Source: Acidobacteriota bacterium (GTDB lineage Bacteria; Acidobacteriota; Thermoanaerobaculia; Multivoradales; JBCCEF01). From it: a stretch of 34,710 nt of DNA. Positions 1 to 8,260 of this stretch are shown piece by piece. The translations under genes and the position numbers were made by a program. Position 1 is the stretch's first letter; each line of letters begins with the position of its first letter. The stretch covers positions 1 through 34,710 of the forward strand of contig JBCCHV010000069.1 in NCBI GenBank assembly GCA_039028635.1. The letters run 5' to 3'. Below the pieces are notes generated by a model, which searched no databases, was not told the origin of the DNA, and saw nothing but the letters and a program-made list of their open reading frames with translations.

Positions 1-94
1 GCCCCGTCCTCGGCGCCGAAGGCGCCGCCTCGCCCGCTGGGCTCGGGGTCCCACGCGGGCCGGAAGCCCTCGAACCTGAACTTTTTCGTCGCCG

Positions 95-2497
95 TTAGGC
101 CGGTAGGCGCAGGGCCAGGATGGTCTGGTCGTCCTCGCGGAAGGTGCTGCCGGTGAACTTCTCGATGTCCCCCAGCACGCCGTCGCGGAGGCCGGCCGGG
201 CCTTCCGGGGCGTGACGTCGGAGGCTGGCCTCGAGGCGGGCGAAGCCGAACTGCTCGTCGCTGCCCTCGCGTCGTGCCTCGACTACCCCGTCGCTGAAGA
301 AGAAGAGCACATCGCCAGCCTGCAAACGGGCGGTGCGAACGTTGACCGCGAGGGGGTTGCGCACCCCCAGTGGATAGGCCACCGATTCGAGGGTGTCGAC
401 CTTGCCTTCGCGGTCGATGCGGTACGGGAAGAGGTGGCCGGCGCTGCCGTAGTAGAGCTCGAGGCGCTCCGGATCGAGCAGGGCGTAGCAGAGGGTGGTC
501 AGCAGACGTTTGCGCGCCGTCTGATAGACCATCCGGTTCATGGTGCGGAAGACGGACTCGACCTCGGGATCGAAGGTCACCTGCACCGACAGGGCGGAGC
601 GCGCCATCGACATCACCAGCCCGCTCGAGACGCCGTGGCCGGCGACATCTCCCACCGCCAGGGCGAGGCGTCCGTCTTCGAGCGCCAGAACATCGTAGAA
701 ATCACCCCCGACTTCCGTCGCCGGCAGATAGGCATGCGCCAGCTCGACACCGTTGAGCTGCGGCGGCAGCTCCGGCAGAATCGACCCCTGGATGCGCCGC
801 GCCGTCTCCAGCTCCACTCGCTGGCGCTCGCGCTCGGCGATGCGGCGCACGTGGGGAGGAACGTCCTCGTAGCGGTAGACGAACTCGCGTCGGCTGAACA
901 GGTGGCGAGCGCTCAACAGAAAAGGCAGAGCCACCAGCCCCAGAGCCAATGAAGCCTGCAGTTGCTGGAAGGTATCGGCCGAGAACAGGAACGGCAGCGC
1001 GCCCCGCGCCACCGTGAAGGTGATCTTGGCGAGGAGCGAAGTGAAAATTCCGTAGCGCAGGAAGAGGAACACGAAGGCTCCGGCCGCCGACAGCCACAGC
1101 ACCAGACTCCAGCGCAGGGGATAGAGCACCAGCGGCGGGAAGAAGATCACCGCTCCGATGACCACCGCCAGCGGCACCGCCACCCAGAGGCCGAAGCGAG
1201 TCGCCAAGGAAGACAACAGCAGCAGGCGACCAAAGAGCTCCGTGTAGGCGCTGTAGGCGATGGCGAAGGCGAGGAGCGAGAAAGCGAACCAACGGTTGCT
1301 CTCCCACCAGGGCCCGATCAGGAAGTCGACCGAGGCCGCTCCCGGCAGCAGGCGGCTGAGGATCAGCAGCCCGGCAAAGATCAGCAACCCCGCCGACAAT
1401 CCGCGGAGCGAGGCTCGCGCCACCGTCGCATTGGCCCAATCGCCCTTGAACAGGGCGTCGAGGGCGGCGAGCTTGCTGCCCCAGCGCTCACGACAGAGGG
1501 ACTCTCCGACGGACCACGAGAAGAAGCAGGTCAGGGCGAGGGGAAAGGCGAACAGCATGATCAGCTGGACCGCCAGCACGCCGGTGACCTGGCCGCGGGT
1601 GAGGACGCCGAAGTTCCAACCGCCGGAAGCATCGGTGGCGCCGATGAGCACCGAAGCGGCGGCGCTCAAGCCGACGACGGTGAAGATCTGCACCCCTCGC
1701 CGGACCCCGATCTCGCCGGCATGGTAGCGGCGGATGAAGAAGAAACCGAGCACCGGCAGCAGCGGCAAGGCGATGAACATCCAGAGCTGGCTCAGCAGGG
1801 TGGTCGCCTGGGCCGTCGCCTGGTAGGCCTCGGAGCGGGCGTCATCGAAGAACAGGCTGAAGCCGGCGAGGCGCTCGCCGGCGAACCGCACCTCGACACC
1901 GTAGGGACTGTCGTCGCCCAGCAAAGCGGCACGATCGCGGTACCGGAAGGTGAGATCGGTGCGATTCTCGAGCTGCCGGCTGCGCACCTCCGGCTCGTCG
2001 AAGGCATCGACGTCGATGCCCTGCTGGGCCAGGAAACGATCGGCACGGGAGCGGGCGGCCTCGGCGGTGGTGTCGGCCCCGGCTTCATCGGCAGGCACTC
2101 GCAGGCGCAGCTCGGTGACCTCGCCGGCAGCGCTCACCCGCGCCCGATAGGTCCACTCGGAAACCGTCTTGCCGCGTTCCCACACCATCACCGTCCAGCC
2201 GATCAGGTCGCGCCCCAAGCGGCTGCGCGTGAGCTCATCGGCCGACCGCTCGTCGAGCAACTCGGCGAGGCGCAGCTCGCGCAACGGCTCGTTGTCCATC
2301 ACGGTGGTGACGTAGGGATCGTCCGGCAGCTCGCCGAGGGCGCGTAGCCGATCGAGGGCGATGTCTTCGGCCTCGTTGACGGAGACCGACCAATCCTGGG
2401 GGAACAGTGGGAAGAGACGCGGGAAGAGCCACGCCAAGCTGAGGATCGCCAAGATCCCGAGCAACAACCAAAGGACGACACTCTGACGACGACTCAT
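95..2497 (-). CDS. Membrane-anchored SpoIIE/RsbU-type PP2C serine/threonine phosphatase
   Basis: The 800-residue protein has an N-terminal membrane anchor (about residues 7-30), an extracytoplasmic region to about 230, a multi-helix membrane section (about 235-530) and a cytoplasmic C-terminal phosphatase domain. The phosphatase motifs are GGDFYDV (597-603), GDVAGHG (616-622), FSDGVVEAR (734-742) and the terminal DDQT (789-792). These acidic residues bind the two metal ions in the PP2C/SpoIIE family. Such proteins typically dephosphorylate anti-anti-sigma factors or act in partner-switching stress and signalling pathways. No anti-sigma partner lies nearby, so the target is unknown. A GTG 30 bases upstream (2527) is open in frame, but the ATG at 2497 is preferred because GGAGAGG sits about 6 bases before it. 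The sensed signal is probably read by the membrane or extracytoplasmic part. Confidence 0.9.
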   Translation of the reverse strand: MSRRQSVVLWLLLGILAILSLAWLFPRLFPLFPQDWSVSVNEAEDIALDRLRALGELPDDPYVTTVMDNEPLRELRLAELLDERSADELTRSRLGRDLIGWTVMVWERGKTVSEWTYRARVSAAGEVTELRLRVPADEAGADTTAEAARSRADRFLAQQGIDVDAFDEPEVRSRQLENRTDLTFRYRDRAALLGDDSPYGVEVRFAGERLAGFSLFFDDARSEAYQATAQATTLLSQLWMFIALPLLPVLGFFFIRRYHAGEIGVRRGVQIFTVVGLSAAASVLIGATDASGGWNFGVLTRGQVTGVLAVQLIMLFAFPLALTCFFSWSVGESLCRERWGSKLAALDALFKGDWANATVARASLRGLSAGLLIFAGLLILSRLLPGAASVDFLIGPWWESNRWFAFSLLAFAIAYSAYTELFGRLLLLSSLATRFGLWVAVPLAVVIGAVIFFPPLVLYPLRWSLVLWLSAAGAFVFLFLRYGIFTSLLAKITFTVARGALPFLFSADTFQQLQASLALGLVALPFLLSARHLFSRREFVYRYEDVPPHVRRIAERERQRVELETARRIQGSILPELPPQLNGVELAHAYLPATEVGGDFYDVLALEDGRLALAVGDVAGHGVSSGLVMSMARSALSVQVTFDPEVESVFRTMNRMVYQTARKRLLTTLCYALLDPERLELYYGSAGHLFPYRIDREGKVDTLESVAYPLGVRNPLAVNVRTARLQAGDVLFFFSDGVVEARREGSDEQFGFARLEASLRRHAPEGPAGLRDGVLGDIEKFTGSTFREDDQTILALRLPA

Positions 2498-2733
2498 CGC
2501 TGGCCTCTCCCGTGAGGAGGCGCCCACGCCCGCCCCCCTCTAACCGTCTTCGCCGGGCTCGATCGACGATCCTGTGACCGCCTCTCGCCGCGCCACCGCG
2601 GCAACTGTCCCGGCTCCCTGCCCCTCAGGCCAAGGTTACGCCAAGATGTACGGAAATGTTCCATGACCGTCGGTGAAGCGCCCGTCCGGCGCCGCCAACC
2701 TCTTGCCGAAGGAAGTCAAGGTATCACGCGTGC

Positions 2734-2748
2734 TACGCTGCGAAAATG
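2734..2748 (+). promoter_or_regulatory. Possible leaderless -10 element of cdd
   Basis: TACGCT (2734-2739) ends 6 bases before the ATG at 2746, and no purine-rich ribosome site is present. A TANNNT hexamer at this distance is the usual sign of a leaderless transcript. No convincing -35 is visible, so this is tentative. Confidence 0.3.
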
Positions 2749-3144
2749 GACTGGACCGCCCTCCGAGACGCCGCCTCGGAAGCCCGTGAAATGGCCTACG
2801 CGCCCTATAGCGGATACCGCGTCGGCGCCGCCCTTCTCACCCGTTCCGGCGAGATCTTTCGCGGCGTCAACGTCGAAAACGGACTCCTGACGCTGGGGGT
2901 CTGCGCCGAGCGCCACGCCGTCGGCAGCGCCGTCTCGGCCGGCCATCGGGACTTCGTGGCCTTGGCCGTCGTCACCGAGTCCTCACCGCCGGCGCGCCCC
3001 TGCGGACTGTGCCGTCAGACCCTCGTCGAGTTCGTCGAAGACCTGCCCATTCTGTGCGTCGGGAAGGACGGCGAGGCGGTCGAGGAGCGCCTCGCCAAGC
3101 TACTGCCCCAGGCCTTCCGCCTCGATCAGGCGCGCAGCGACTAG
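2746..3144 (+). CDS. cdd: Cytidine deaminase
   Basis: This 132-residue protein has the size of the small homotetrameric cytidine deaminases, which hydrolyse cytidine and deoxycytidine to uridine forms in pyrimidine salvage. The substrate-binding NVEN is at 42-45, the catalytic zinc motif CAE at 53-55 (Cys53 ligand, Glu55 proton shuttle) and the PCGLC pair at 85-89 (Cys86 and Cys89). The N-terminal YAPYSGYRVGAAL is also typical. No Shine-Dalgarno precedes the ATG. A TACGCT hexamer lies 6 bases upstream, suggesting leaderless expression. It converges with mqnD; only 26 bases separate the two stop codons. Assignment is firm. Confidence 0.93.
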   Translation: MDWTALRDAASEAREMAYAPYSGYRVGAALLTRSGEIFRGVNVENGLLTLGVCAERHAVGSAVSAGHRDFVALAVVTESSPPARPCGLCRQTLVEFVEDLPILCVGKDGEAVEERLAKLLPQAFRLDQARSD

Positions 3145-3170
3145 GGCTCGCGACCTGCGAGGCCCGGCCT

Positions 3171-4025
3171 TCAGACCTCGATGAAGTCTGCCACCACCCG
3201 CTCCGGCAGCAGTCCCGCTTCGTGGCCACGGTCGAGGAGCTGCTGCACCGCCCGGCGCCCGGCCGCGCCGTAGTCGCGCGTCCACTCGTTGACGTACATG
3301 CCGACGAAGCGATCTGACCGCTCCGGATCGTCCTCGATACCGCGGGCATAGCGGATGGCGTAGGAGAGCGCCTCCTGGCGGTTGTCGAGGGCGTAGGCGA
3401 TGCTGTCCGTCAGCAAACCGCAGAGGCGCCGCTGAAGCGCCGGATCGATGTCCTTGCGCAAGGCGTTGCCGCCGAGCGGCAGCGGTCCCCCGGTCTCCCC
3501 CTGCCACCAGACACCGAGATCGACCACCGAGTGCAAGCCGTCGTCCTGGTAGGTGAGCTGGCCTTCGTGAATCACCACCCCGGCGATCACATTGCCGGAG
3601 GCGACCTCTTCGAGGATGCGATCGAAGGGCACCAACGTGGTCTCGACCTCCGGATTCCACAGCTTGAGGGCCAGGTGGGCGGTGGTCAGCTCACCGGGTA
3701 TCGCTACCGTCTTCCCCGCCAGATCGTCGCGGGTCAGCGCCTGGCGGGCGACCACCACCGGACCGTAGCCGTCGCCGAAGCTGGCCCCGGAAGGCATCAG
3801 CCGGTAGCGGTCGTGAAGGTAGGCATAACCGTGGATCGAAACGGCGGTGATCTCGTAGACCCCCTCCTTGGCCGCTTGATTGAGGCTCTCGATGTCTCGC
3901 AGAACGTGCTTGATCTCGAGCCCCGAATCGTCCAACAGCCCCTGGGTGAGGGCGTAGAACATGAAGGCGTCGTCGGAGTCCGGGCTGTGGGCGATATTGA
4001 TCGTCTGAGTCTTGGCGTCCGTCAT
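3171..4025 (-). CDS. mqnD: 1,4-dihydroxy-6-naphthoate synthase (futalosine menaquinone pathway)
   Basis: MqnD converts cyclic dehypoxanthine futalosine to 1,4-dihydroxy-6-naphthoate in the alternative menaquinone route. The 284-residue length and periplasmic-binding-protein-like fold signature fit the family. The N-terminal block HSPDSDDAFMFYAL is at 13-26, DIESLN at 44-49, and SGASFGDGYGPVVV at 79-92. VIHEGQLTY (151-159) contains His153, equivalent to the proposed catalytic His of the Thermus enzyme. GGPLPLGGNAL follows near 179-189. It is the only menaquinone gene here, so the rest of the pathway must lie elsewhere. It starts 52 bases after the stop of the LanB-C-like gene on the same strand, and the two may share a transcript. 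The related MqnA is less likely because the SPDSDDAFMFYAL block is MqnD-type. Confidence 0.9.
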   Translation of the reverse strand: MTDAKTQTINIAHSPDSDDAFMFYALTQGLLDDSGLEIKHVLRDIESLNQAAKEGVYEITAVSIHGYAYLHDRYRLMPSGASFGDGYGPVVVARQALTRDDLAGKTVAIPGELTTAHLALKLWNPEVETTLVPFDRILEEVASGNVIAGVVIHEGQLTYQDDGLHSVVDLGVWWQGETGGPLPLGGNALRKDIDPALQRRLCGLLTDSIAYALDNRQEALSYAIRYARGIEDDPERSDRFVGMYVNEWTRDYGAAGRRAVQQLLDRGHEAGLLPERVVADFIEV

Positions 4026-4077
4026 AGCGCCCGGGAGGGTATCACCGACCGGAGCAGAACGGAATCCGGCCGCGACT

Positions 4078-5067
4078 TCACTCGATCTTGGGATCGAGAA
4101 GCCGCTCCATGTAAAGGGTGAGAGTCCGCTGCATGGCGAGGGGAATCATCCAGCGGTTCCACTGGAAGATGACGTAGAACGGAAAGATCTTCCGCGGCCC
4201 ATAGAGGAGCTGTCCCTCGTCGGCCGCCCGCCGCAGCCGCTCGGCCACGGCGACGTTCTCCTCGAAGGAGCTTCGCATCACCGATCGCGCCGCCGCGGGC
4301 AGCTCGGAGATCACCTCCTCGGGTCGCCAGACGGCCTTCTCCAGCGCCGGGCGAAAGCGCTCGAAGCCCGCCTCGGCCCGCGCCACGCCTTCCGGACGCA
4401 GGGTCGGCAGGCGGTGGGTCAAGCGCATGTTGCACCACGCGTCCCACATCTCCCAGGGATCTTCCGTCAGCTCCCGCAGCAGGTGGTTGAGGAGCGTCAA
4501 CGACAAGATCGGCAGTGTCTGTGGGCGCACCTCGGCGGCCCGCAGGTCGAGTATCGCCAAGCTGTCGACGGTGAACAGGCGGTGGGCGATCTCCAGCCCC
4601 GTCTCGCCTCCGAACTGGTAGGTCTCGGCGTCGTAGACGGACATCCCATGACCGAGGTGACGCCCGGCGGCGAGCTCTTCGTCGAGCACCGCGATGAGCT
4701 CCGGCCGCAGCCCCCGATACAGGTCCGGGCCGGCGAATCGCAAGCGAATGCCCGGTTCCTTGAGCATGAAGAAGAAATGTTCGAAGCGGCCGTCCGCCCG
4801 CCAACGCCGGAGGGCTCGATGCAAAGGTCCGAGGAGGAGCTCGAAGGCCTGGCGACCGTCGCGCACCGCGACCCCGATCTGCAGCCACGGCGTGGGGTTT
4901 CGGAAGCGTTCGAGGTGCTCGACCCCGGCGAGGATGAACTGCTGACGCAGGTCGGTGAAGAGGAGACTCTCCTCTTCGTCGCCGTCGTAGGCTTCCAAGA
5001 CCGGCGTCTCGAAGCTCTCGACCACCGCCGCCACCAACCGCCGCCAGGCGTCCGGATGATCTTTCAT
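4078..5067 (-). CDS. Stand-alone lantibiotic dehydratase C-terminal / thiopeptide-type biosynthesis domain protein
   Basis: This 329-residue protein resembles the SpaB_C/thiopeptide_ocin family, the small C-terminal domain of LanB dehydratases that acts in glutamate elimination or, in thiopeptides, as a separate elimination or cyclisation enzyme. Numbering from ATG 5067, the visible family blocks are WLQIGVAV (61-68), FFMLKEPGIRLRF (99-111; usual form FFiRYxdPgxHLRlRF), YDAETYQFGG (145-154; usual form dxYxpExxRYGG) and FTVDS (165-169). A C-terminal NRWMIPLAMQR resembles the usual NRLxG region. No large LanB glutamylation domain, cyclase, precursor peptide or exporter was found nearby, so the substrate is unknown. 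A TTG two codons upstream (5073) is an alternative start. It may be co-transcribed with mqnD. Confidence 0.72.
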   Translation of the reverse strand: MKDHPDAWRRLVAAVVESFETPVLEAYDGDEEESLLFTDLRQQFILAGVEHLERFRNPTPWLQIGVAVRDGRQAFELLLGPLHRALRRWRADGRFEHFFFMLKEPGIRLRFAGPDLYRGLRPELIAVLDEELAAGRHLGHGMSVYDAETYQFGGETGLEIAHRLFTVDSLAILDLRAAEVRPQTLPILSLTLLNHLLRELTEDPWEMWDAWCNMRLTHRLPTLRPEGVARAEAGFERFRPALEKAVWRPEEVISELPAAARSVMRSSFEENVAVAERLRRAADEGQLLYGPRKIFPFYVIFQWNRWMIPLAMQRTLTLYMERLLDPKIE

Positions 5068-5242
5068 CGGCAACCCCCGCCGCTCCGCGAGAAGCTCCGC
5101 CGGCGCCGATCACCATGAGTCCATGAGGCTTGATTCAAAGCTTGCTGAGCTTACTTCATAGCCATCAGCAAAAACACCGTCCTCACAACCCCTCCTTCCG
5201 CCTTAGAATGGGGTCCCCCTGATCTCAAGGCGGAGGTGACTC

Positions 5243-6310
5243 ATGAAGCGATCGCTCTGGTTCGGCAGCCCCCTTTCTCCCAGGCTGATCTGTCAGCTCG
5301 TCGGCCTGGCCCTGCTGGTCAGCGGCAGCGTGCCGCTGGCTGGCGCCCAGCCCCTGGCGGAGCTCGGTCCCCTGGCCCATACCTACTCCATCGTGGCGCG
5401 CGATCCCGCCACCGGTCAGCTCGGCGTGGCGGTGCAGAGCCACTGGTTCCAGGTCGGGCCGATCGTTCCCTGGGCCGAGGCCGGGGTCGGCGCAGTGGCG
5501 ACCCAGAGCTTCGTCGACCCGGGCTATGGTCCCAAGGGCCTCCAGTTGATGAAGCAAGGCAAGAGCGCCCGCCAAGCCCTCAACCGTCTTCTCGGTCTCG
5601 ACAGCCAGCAGGGCGTGCGCCAGGTGGCGATGGTCGACGCCCAGGGGCGGGTCGCCGCCTGGACCGGCGAGCGCTGCATCGAAGAGGCCGGCCATCAAAT
5701 GGGCGAAGGCTACTCCGTGCAGGCCAACCTGATGGAGCACGGCACGGTTTGGGCGGCGATGGCCACGGCCTACGAAGGCTCCGCCGACCGGCCCTTCGCC
5801 GAGCGCCTGATCCTCGCCCTCGAGGCCGCCGAGAAGGAAGGTGGCGACATTCGCGGCAAGCAGAGCGCTGCCCTCCTGGTGGTTGCCGCCGAAGCCAGCG
5901 GAATGGTCTGGGAGGACCGGCTGGTCGACCTGCGGGTCGACGACCACGCCGATCCGCTGGGCGAGCTGCGGCGCCTTTACGAGCTGCACCGCGCCTACGA
6001 GGAGATGAATGCCGGCGATGAGGAGGTTGCGGCAGGCGACATCGAAGCCGCCCTCGGCCACTACACCGCCGCCGCCAAGCTCGCCCCGGACATCGTCGAG
6101 CTGCCCTTCTGGCAGGCGGTCACCCTCTACGACTCGGGCCGCCGCAAGGAGGCGTTGCCGATCTTCCGCAAGGTCTTCGCCGCCGAGCCACGCTGGGCCG
6201 AGCTGATTCGACGCTTGCCCGCCTCGGGCCTCCTTCCGGAGGGCCCGGAGGTGATGGAGGAGATTCTCTCGGTCGCCGAGTCGCGAGTCGGCGGCGCCGG
6301 CGAAGACTGA
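5243..6310 (+). CDS. Secreted DUF1028 (Ntn-hydrolase-like) protein with C-terminal TPR-like region
   Basis: The 355-residue protein begins with a signal peptide (about residues 1-35, ending ...LAGAQ). The DUF1028 domain follows: TYSIVARDPATGQLGVAVQS starts at Thr47, PWAEAGVGAVATQSFVDPGYG lies further on, and a MVDAQGRVAAWTGERC region is present. DUF1028 proteins are placed in the Ntn-hydrolase superfamily, where a residue equivalent to Thr47 would be the candidate N-terminal nucleophile after processing. No substrate is established. Residues from about 255 onward form helical repeats resembling TPR (AAGDIEAALGHYTAAAKLAPD and a second copy), suggesting protein contacts. A strong GGAGGTGA lies just before the ATG. 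The methionine aminopeptidase gene starts 16 bases after its stop, so they probably form an operon. Confidence 0.85.
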   Translation: MKRSLWFGSPLSPRLICQLVGLALLVSGSVPLAGAQPLAELGPLAHTYSIVARDPATGQLGVAVQSHWFQVGPIVPWAEAGVGAVATQSFVDPGYGPKGLQLMKQGKSARQALNRLLGLDSQQGVRQVAMVDAQGRVAAWTGERCIEEAGHQMGEGYSVQANLMEHGTVWAAMATAYEGSADRPFAERLILALEAAEKEGGDIRGKQSAALLVVAAEASGMVWEDRLVDLRVDDHADPLGELRRLYELHRAYEEMNAGDEEVAAGDIEAALGHYTAAAKLAPDIVELPFWQAVTLYDSGRRKEALPIFRKVFAAEPRWAELIRRLPASGLLPEGPEVMEEILSVAESRVGGAGED

Positions 6311-6326
6311 GCCAACGGAGCGCTTC

Positions 6327-7097
6327 GTGACCATCGAGTCGGAGGGACAGTACGAGGGCCTGGCGGCGGCGGGGAGAGCGGCAGCGGACGTGCTGGCAAC
6401 GCTCCTGGAGGCCGCCCAGCCGGGAGTGCCGACCCGCGAGCTGGATCGCCTCGGGGAGCTCCGGATGAGGAGCCATGGAGCCCGGTCGGCACCGCGCCTG
6501 GGGGCCGGATTCCCGGCCGCGACCTGCATCAGCGTGAACTCCGAGGTCGCCCACGGAGTCCCCAATCATCGCCGGCTGCGCTCCGGTGACCTGGTCAATA
6601 TCGACGTCAGCGTCGAGCTCGATGGCTTCTGGGCCGACAATGGCGCCTCGAAGGTGATCGGCCGATCCAACCCCGAGCTCGATCGTCTTTGCCAAGCCGG
6701 TCAGCAGACCCTACGCGCCGCCCTCGGGGCCGTCCGCAGCGGCCGCCCCCTGCGCAGCATCGGTCGAGCCGCCCAACGCTGTGCCGCATCCCAGGGCTAC
6801 GAAGTCCTGCGCGACCTTCACGGCCACGGTGTGGGACGCTCCCTCCACGAGGAACCCGCCAACATCAGCTCCCACTTCGACCGCCGGGACCGGCGACGGC
6901 AGAAGGATGGCTGGGTGCTCGCCATCGAGCCCTTCGTCTCCACCGGCGCCCGGCACGTGGTTCAGCGCCCCGACGGCTGGACCCTCGCCACCGAGGACGG
7001 CGGTTTGGCGGTGCAGTACGAGCACACCGTCGTCGTGACCCGCCGCGGCGCGCTGGTGGTGACCGCCGCAGAGCCCTTCCTGCTCGCCGAAGCCTGA
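6327..7097 (+). CDS. map: Type I methionine aminopeptidase
   Basis: This 256-residue cytoplasmic metalloprotease removes initiator methionine from nascent proteins. All pita-bread-fold metal ligands are visible: Asp93 (NIDVS), Asp104 (ADNGAS), His167 (HGHGVG), Glu201 (IEPF) and Glu232 (QYEHTV). The substrate-binding His76 (HGVPN) and His174 (HEEP) are also present. The usual HGDTS/DTGAT loop reads ADNGAS, keeping the Asp. The start is a GTG with GGAG 6 bases upstream. The gene follows the DUF1028 gene by 16 bases rather than sitting in the common rpsM/adk/secY context, so it may be a second map copy. Confidence 0.92.
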   Translation: MTIESEGQYEGLAAAGRAAADVLATLLEAAQPGVPTRELDRLGELRMRSHGARSAPRLGAGFPAATCISVNSEVAHGVPNHRRLRSGDLVNIDVSVELDGFWADNGASKVIGRSNPELDRLCQAGQQTLRAALGAVRSGRPLRSIGRAAQRCAASQGYEVLRDLHGHGVGRSLHEEPANISSHFDRRDRRRQKDGWVLAIEPFVSTGARHVVQRPDGWTLATEDGGLAVQYEHTVVVTRRGALVVTAAEPFLLAEA

Positions 7098-7135
7098 GTC
7101 CACGGCGCCAGGGAGAGAAGAGCGGAGCCCTTCTT

Positions 7136-7160
7136 TATATATTCAACATTTGAATATATA
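7136..7160. promoter_or_regulatory. Perfect 11-bp AT-rich inverted repeat (operator or weak terminator)
   Basis: TATATATTCAA (7136-7146) and its exact reverse complement TTGAATATATA (7150-7160) flank the 3-base spacer CAT. The surrounding sequence is otherwise very GC-rich. It lies 38 bases after map and 121 bases before the next gene. It could be a regulator binding site or promoter element for the downstream secreted protein. A terminator role is weaker, because the hairpin is AT-only and only TTAATTTT follows. Confidence 0.6.
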
Positions 7161-7281
7161 TTAATTTTCAACTACATTCAGAGCGTCCACTCATTTTCTT
7201 CGGCGCGGGCTCTCAGCCTTCTCGCTGACGAACCCTCCGGCCGACAACCGCTCCCGCTCCGGGATCCCAGGAGGTTCGCTC

Positions 7282-8094
7282 GTGAAGAGAACGACCATGC
7301 TGTGCGCTGTCCTCGTCGCACTGATCACCTGTCCAGCCTTTGCCGCCGACAACATCGATCGCGGCATCGATGTCTTCACCACCCTACCCAACGGAACCAC
7401 CTACTACGACTTCGCCCACAACCCGGTACCGGCGGATTTCTTCTGCCCTGGCTCCGAGCCTCTCGAAGCGCGGGTCGATCTCCGCGGTGAGCCCATCGCG
7501 ACCGAGGTCGAAGGCTCCTTGCGCTTCGCCGATACGGTCATCGAGCGCCTCGACGACGCCGTCTTCGATGGCAGCGGCCTGGCAGAAACACGGGTGCGCT
7601 TCCGTGCCCTGTCCCTCAAATCGATCGCTCCGATCGCCACCGAATGCGGCCTCTACGAGCTGATCATCGGCCTCGACGGCAAACAGCAGATGACCACCAT
7701 GCGGATCTATCGCCAGCAAGCCGAGGGCGGTCACTTCAACGTCCCGCTGGCCGCCGACGTCGCCCTCACCTTCCGGCCCCTGGCGGGTGGCAAAGCGCTC
7801 ACCCTCCCAGGACATGTGCGATTCACCGCGCAGGCGATTCCCTGGCGGCACCACGGTCGTGCCGATGGCCGAACCGTAGGACTGGCGAGCTTCGACACCG
7901 ACGGCGACACCATTCCGGACACCAAGCTGTCCGGCTCCACCAACTTCGCCCCCGGCTGGTCCACGGAGGCGGCACGAAGCTTCTGTGCCGCCGGCTGTTT
8001 CGAATGCGAACCGCGAATCTGCCACGAAAGTGGTACTGAGCAGCACTGCAGCGGCCCGATCTGCGCCTGCGGCGGCGACTTCAATTGCCCATGA
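7282..8094 (+). CDS. Secreted protein of unknown function with Cys-rich C-terminus
   Basis: I do not recognise a named family. The 270-residue protein has a clear signal peptide (residues 1-22, cleavage after ...CPAFA). The body is probably beta-rich and is followed by DTDGDTIPD (205-213), which resembles a calcium-binding loop of the thrombospondin-3/dockerin type. The last 36 residues contain eight cysteines (235, 239, 242, 247, 256, 261, 263, 269), suggesting a disulfide-rich or metal-binding knob outside the cytoplasm. Translation starts at GTG, preceded by an ideal AGGAGGT (7269-7275). The next gene converges, with an inverted repeat between them. Confidence 0.75.
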   Translation: MKRTTMLCAVLVALITCPAFAADNIDRGIDVFTTLPNGTTYYDFAHNPVPADFFCPGSEPLEARVDLRGEPIATEVEGSLRFADTVIERLDDAVFDGSGLAETRVRFRALSLKSIAPIATECGLYELIIGLDGKQQMTTMRIYRQQAEGGHFNVPLAADVALTFRPLAGGKALTLPGHVRFTAQAIPWRHHGRADGRTVGLASFDTDGDTIPDTKLSGSTNFAPGWSTEAARSFCAAGCFECEPRICHESGTEQHCSGPICACGGDFNCP

Positions 8095-8210
8095 GCTGAG
8101 CTGGCAGGTGCCGGATTGATTCAGAGTAGTTTCCGAGAGGGGGGCTCCATCCCGGTGCTTTGGCCGGAACCCCAGACGCTCATCCGGCGAGGGGAGCCAA
8201 GAGTTCGCCC

Positions 8211-8237
8211 CCGGTGGCGGAAGGACTCCGCCACCGG
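8211..8237. terminator. Inverted repeat between convergent genes
   Basis: CCGGTGGCGGA (8211-8221) pairs exactly with TCCGCCACCGG (8227-8237) around a 5-base loop. It lies between two converging genes, where a shared terminator is expected. No T-run follows on either strand, so a factor-dependent or pausing role is more likely than a classic intrinsic terminator. Confidence 0.45.
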
Positions 8238-8260
8238 TTCGGGCTCCGAGGGAGTGGCGA

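Noticed and set aside
1-89. Open frame on the minus strand at the window edge reading KKFRFEGFRPAWDPEPSGRG
   Set aside because: It looks protein-like but has no standard start codon after the phosphatase stop (only ACG), and it runs off the window. The plus strand is also open, so the coding strand cannot be decided.
3145-3170. Hairpin CTCGC/GCGAG between convergent cdd and mqnD
   Set aside because: The stem is only 5 bp with no T-run, too weak to call a terminator.
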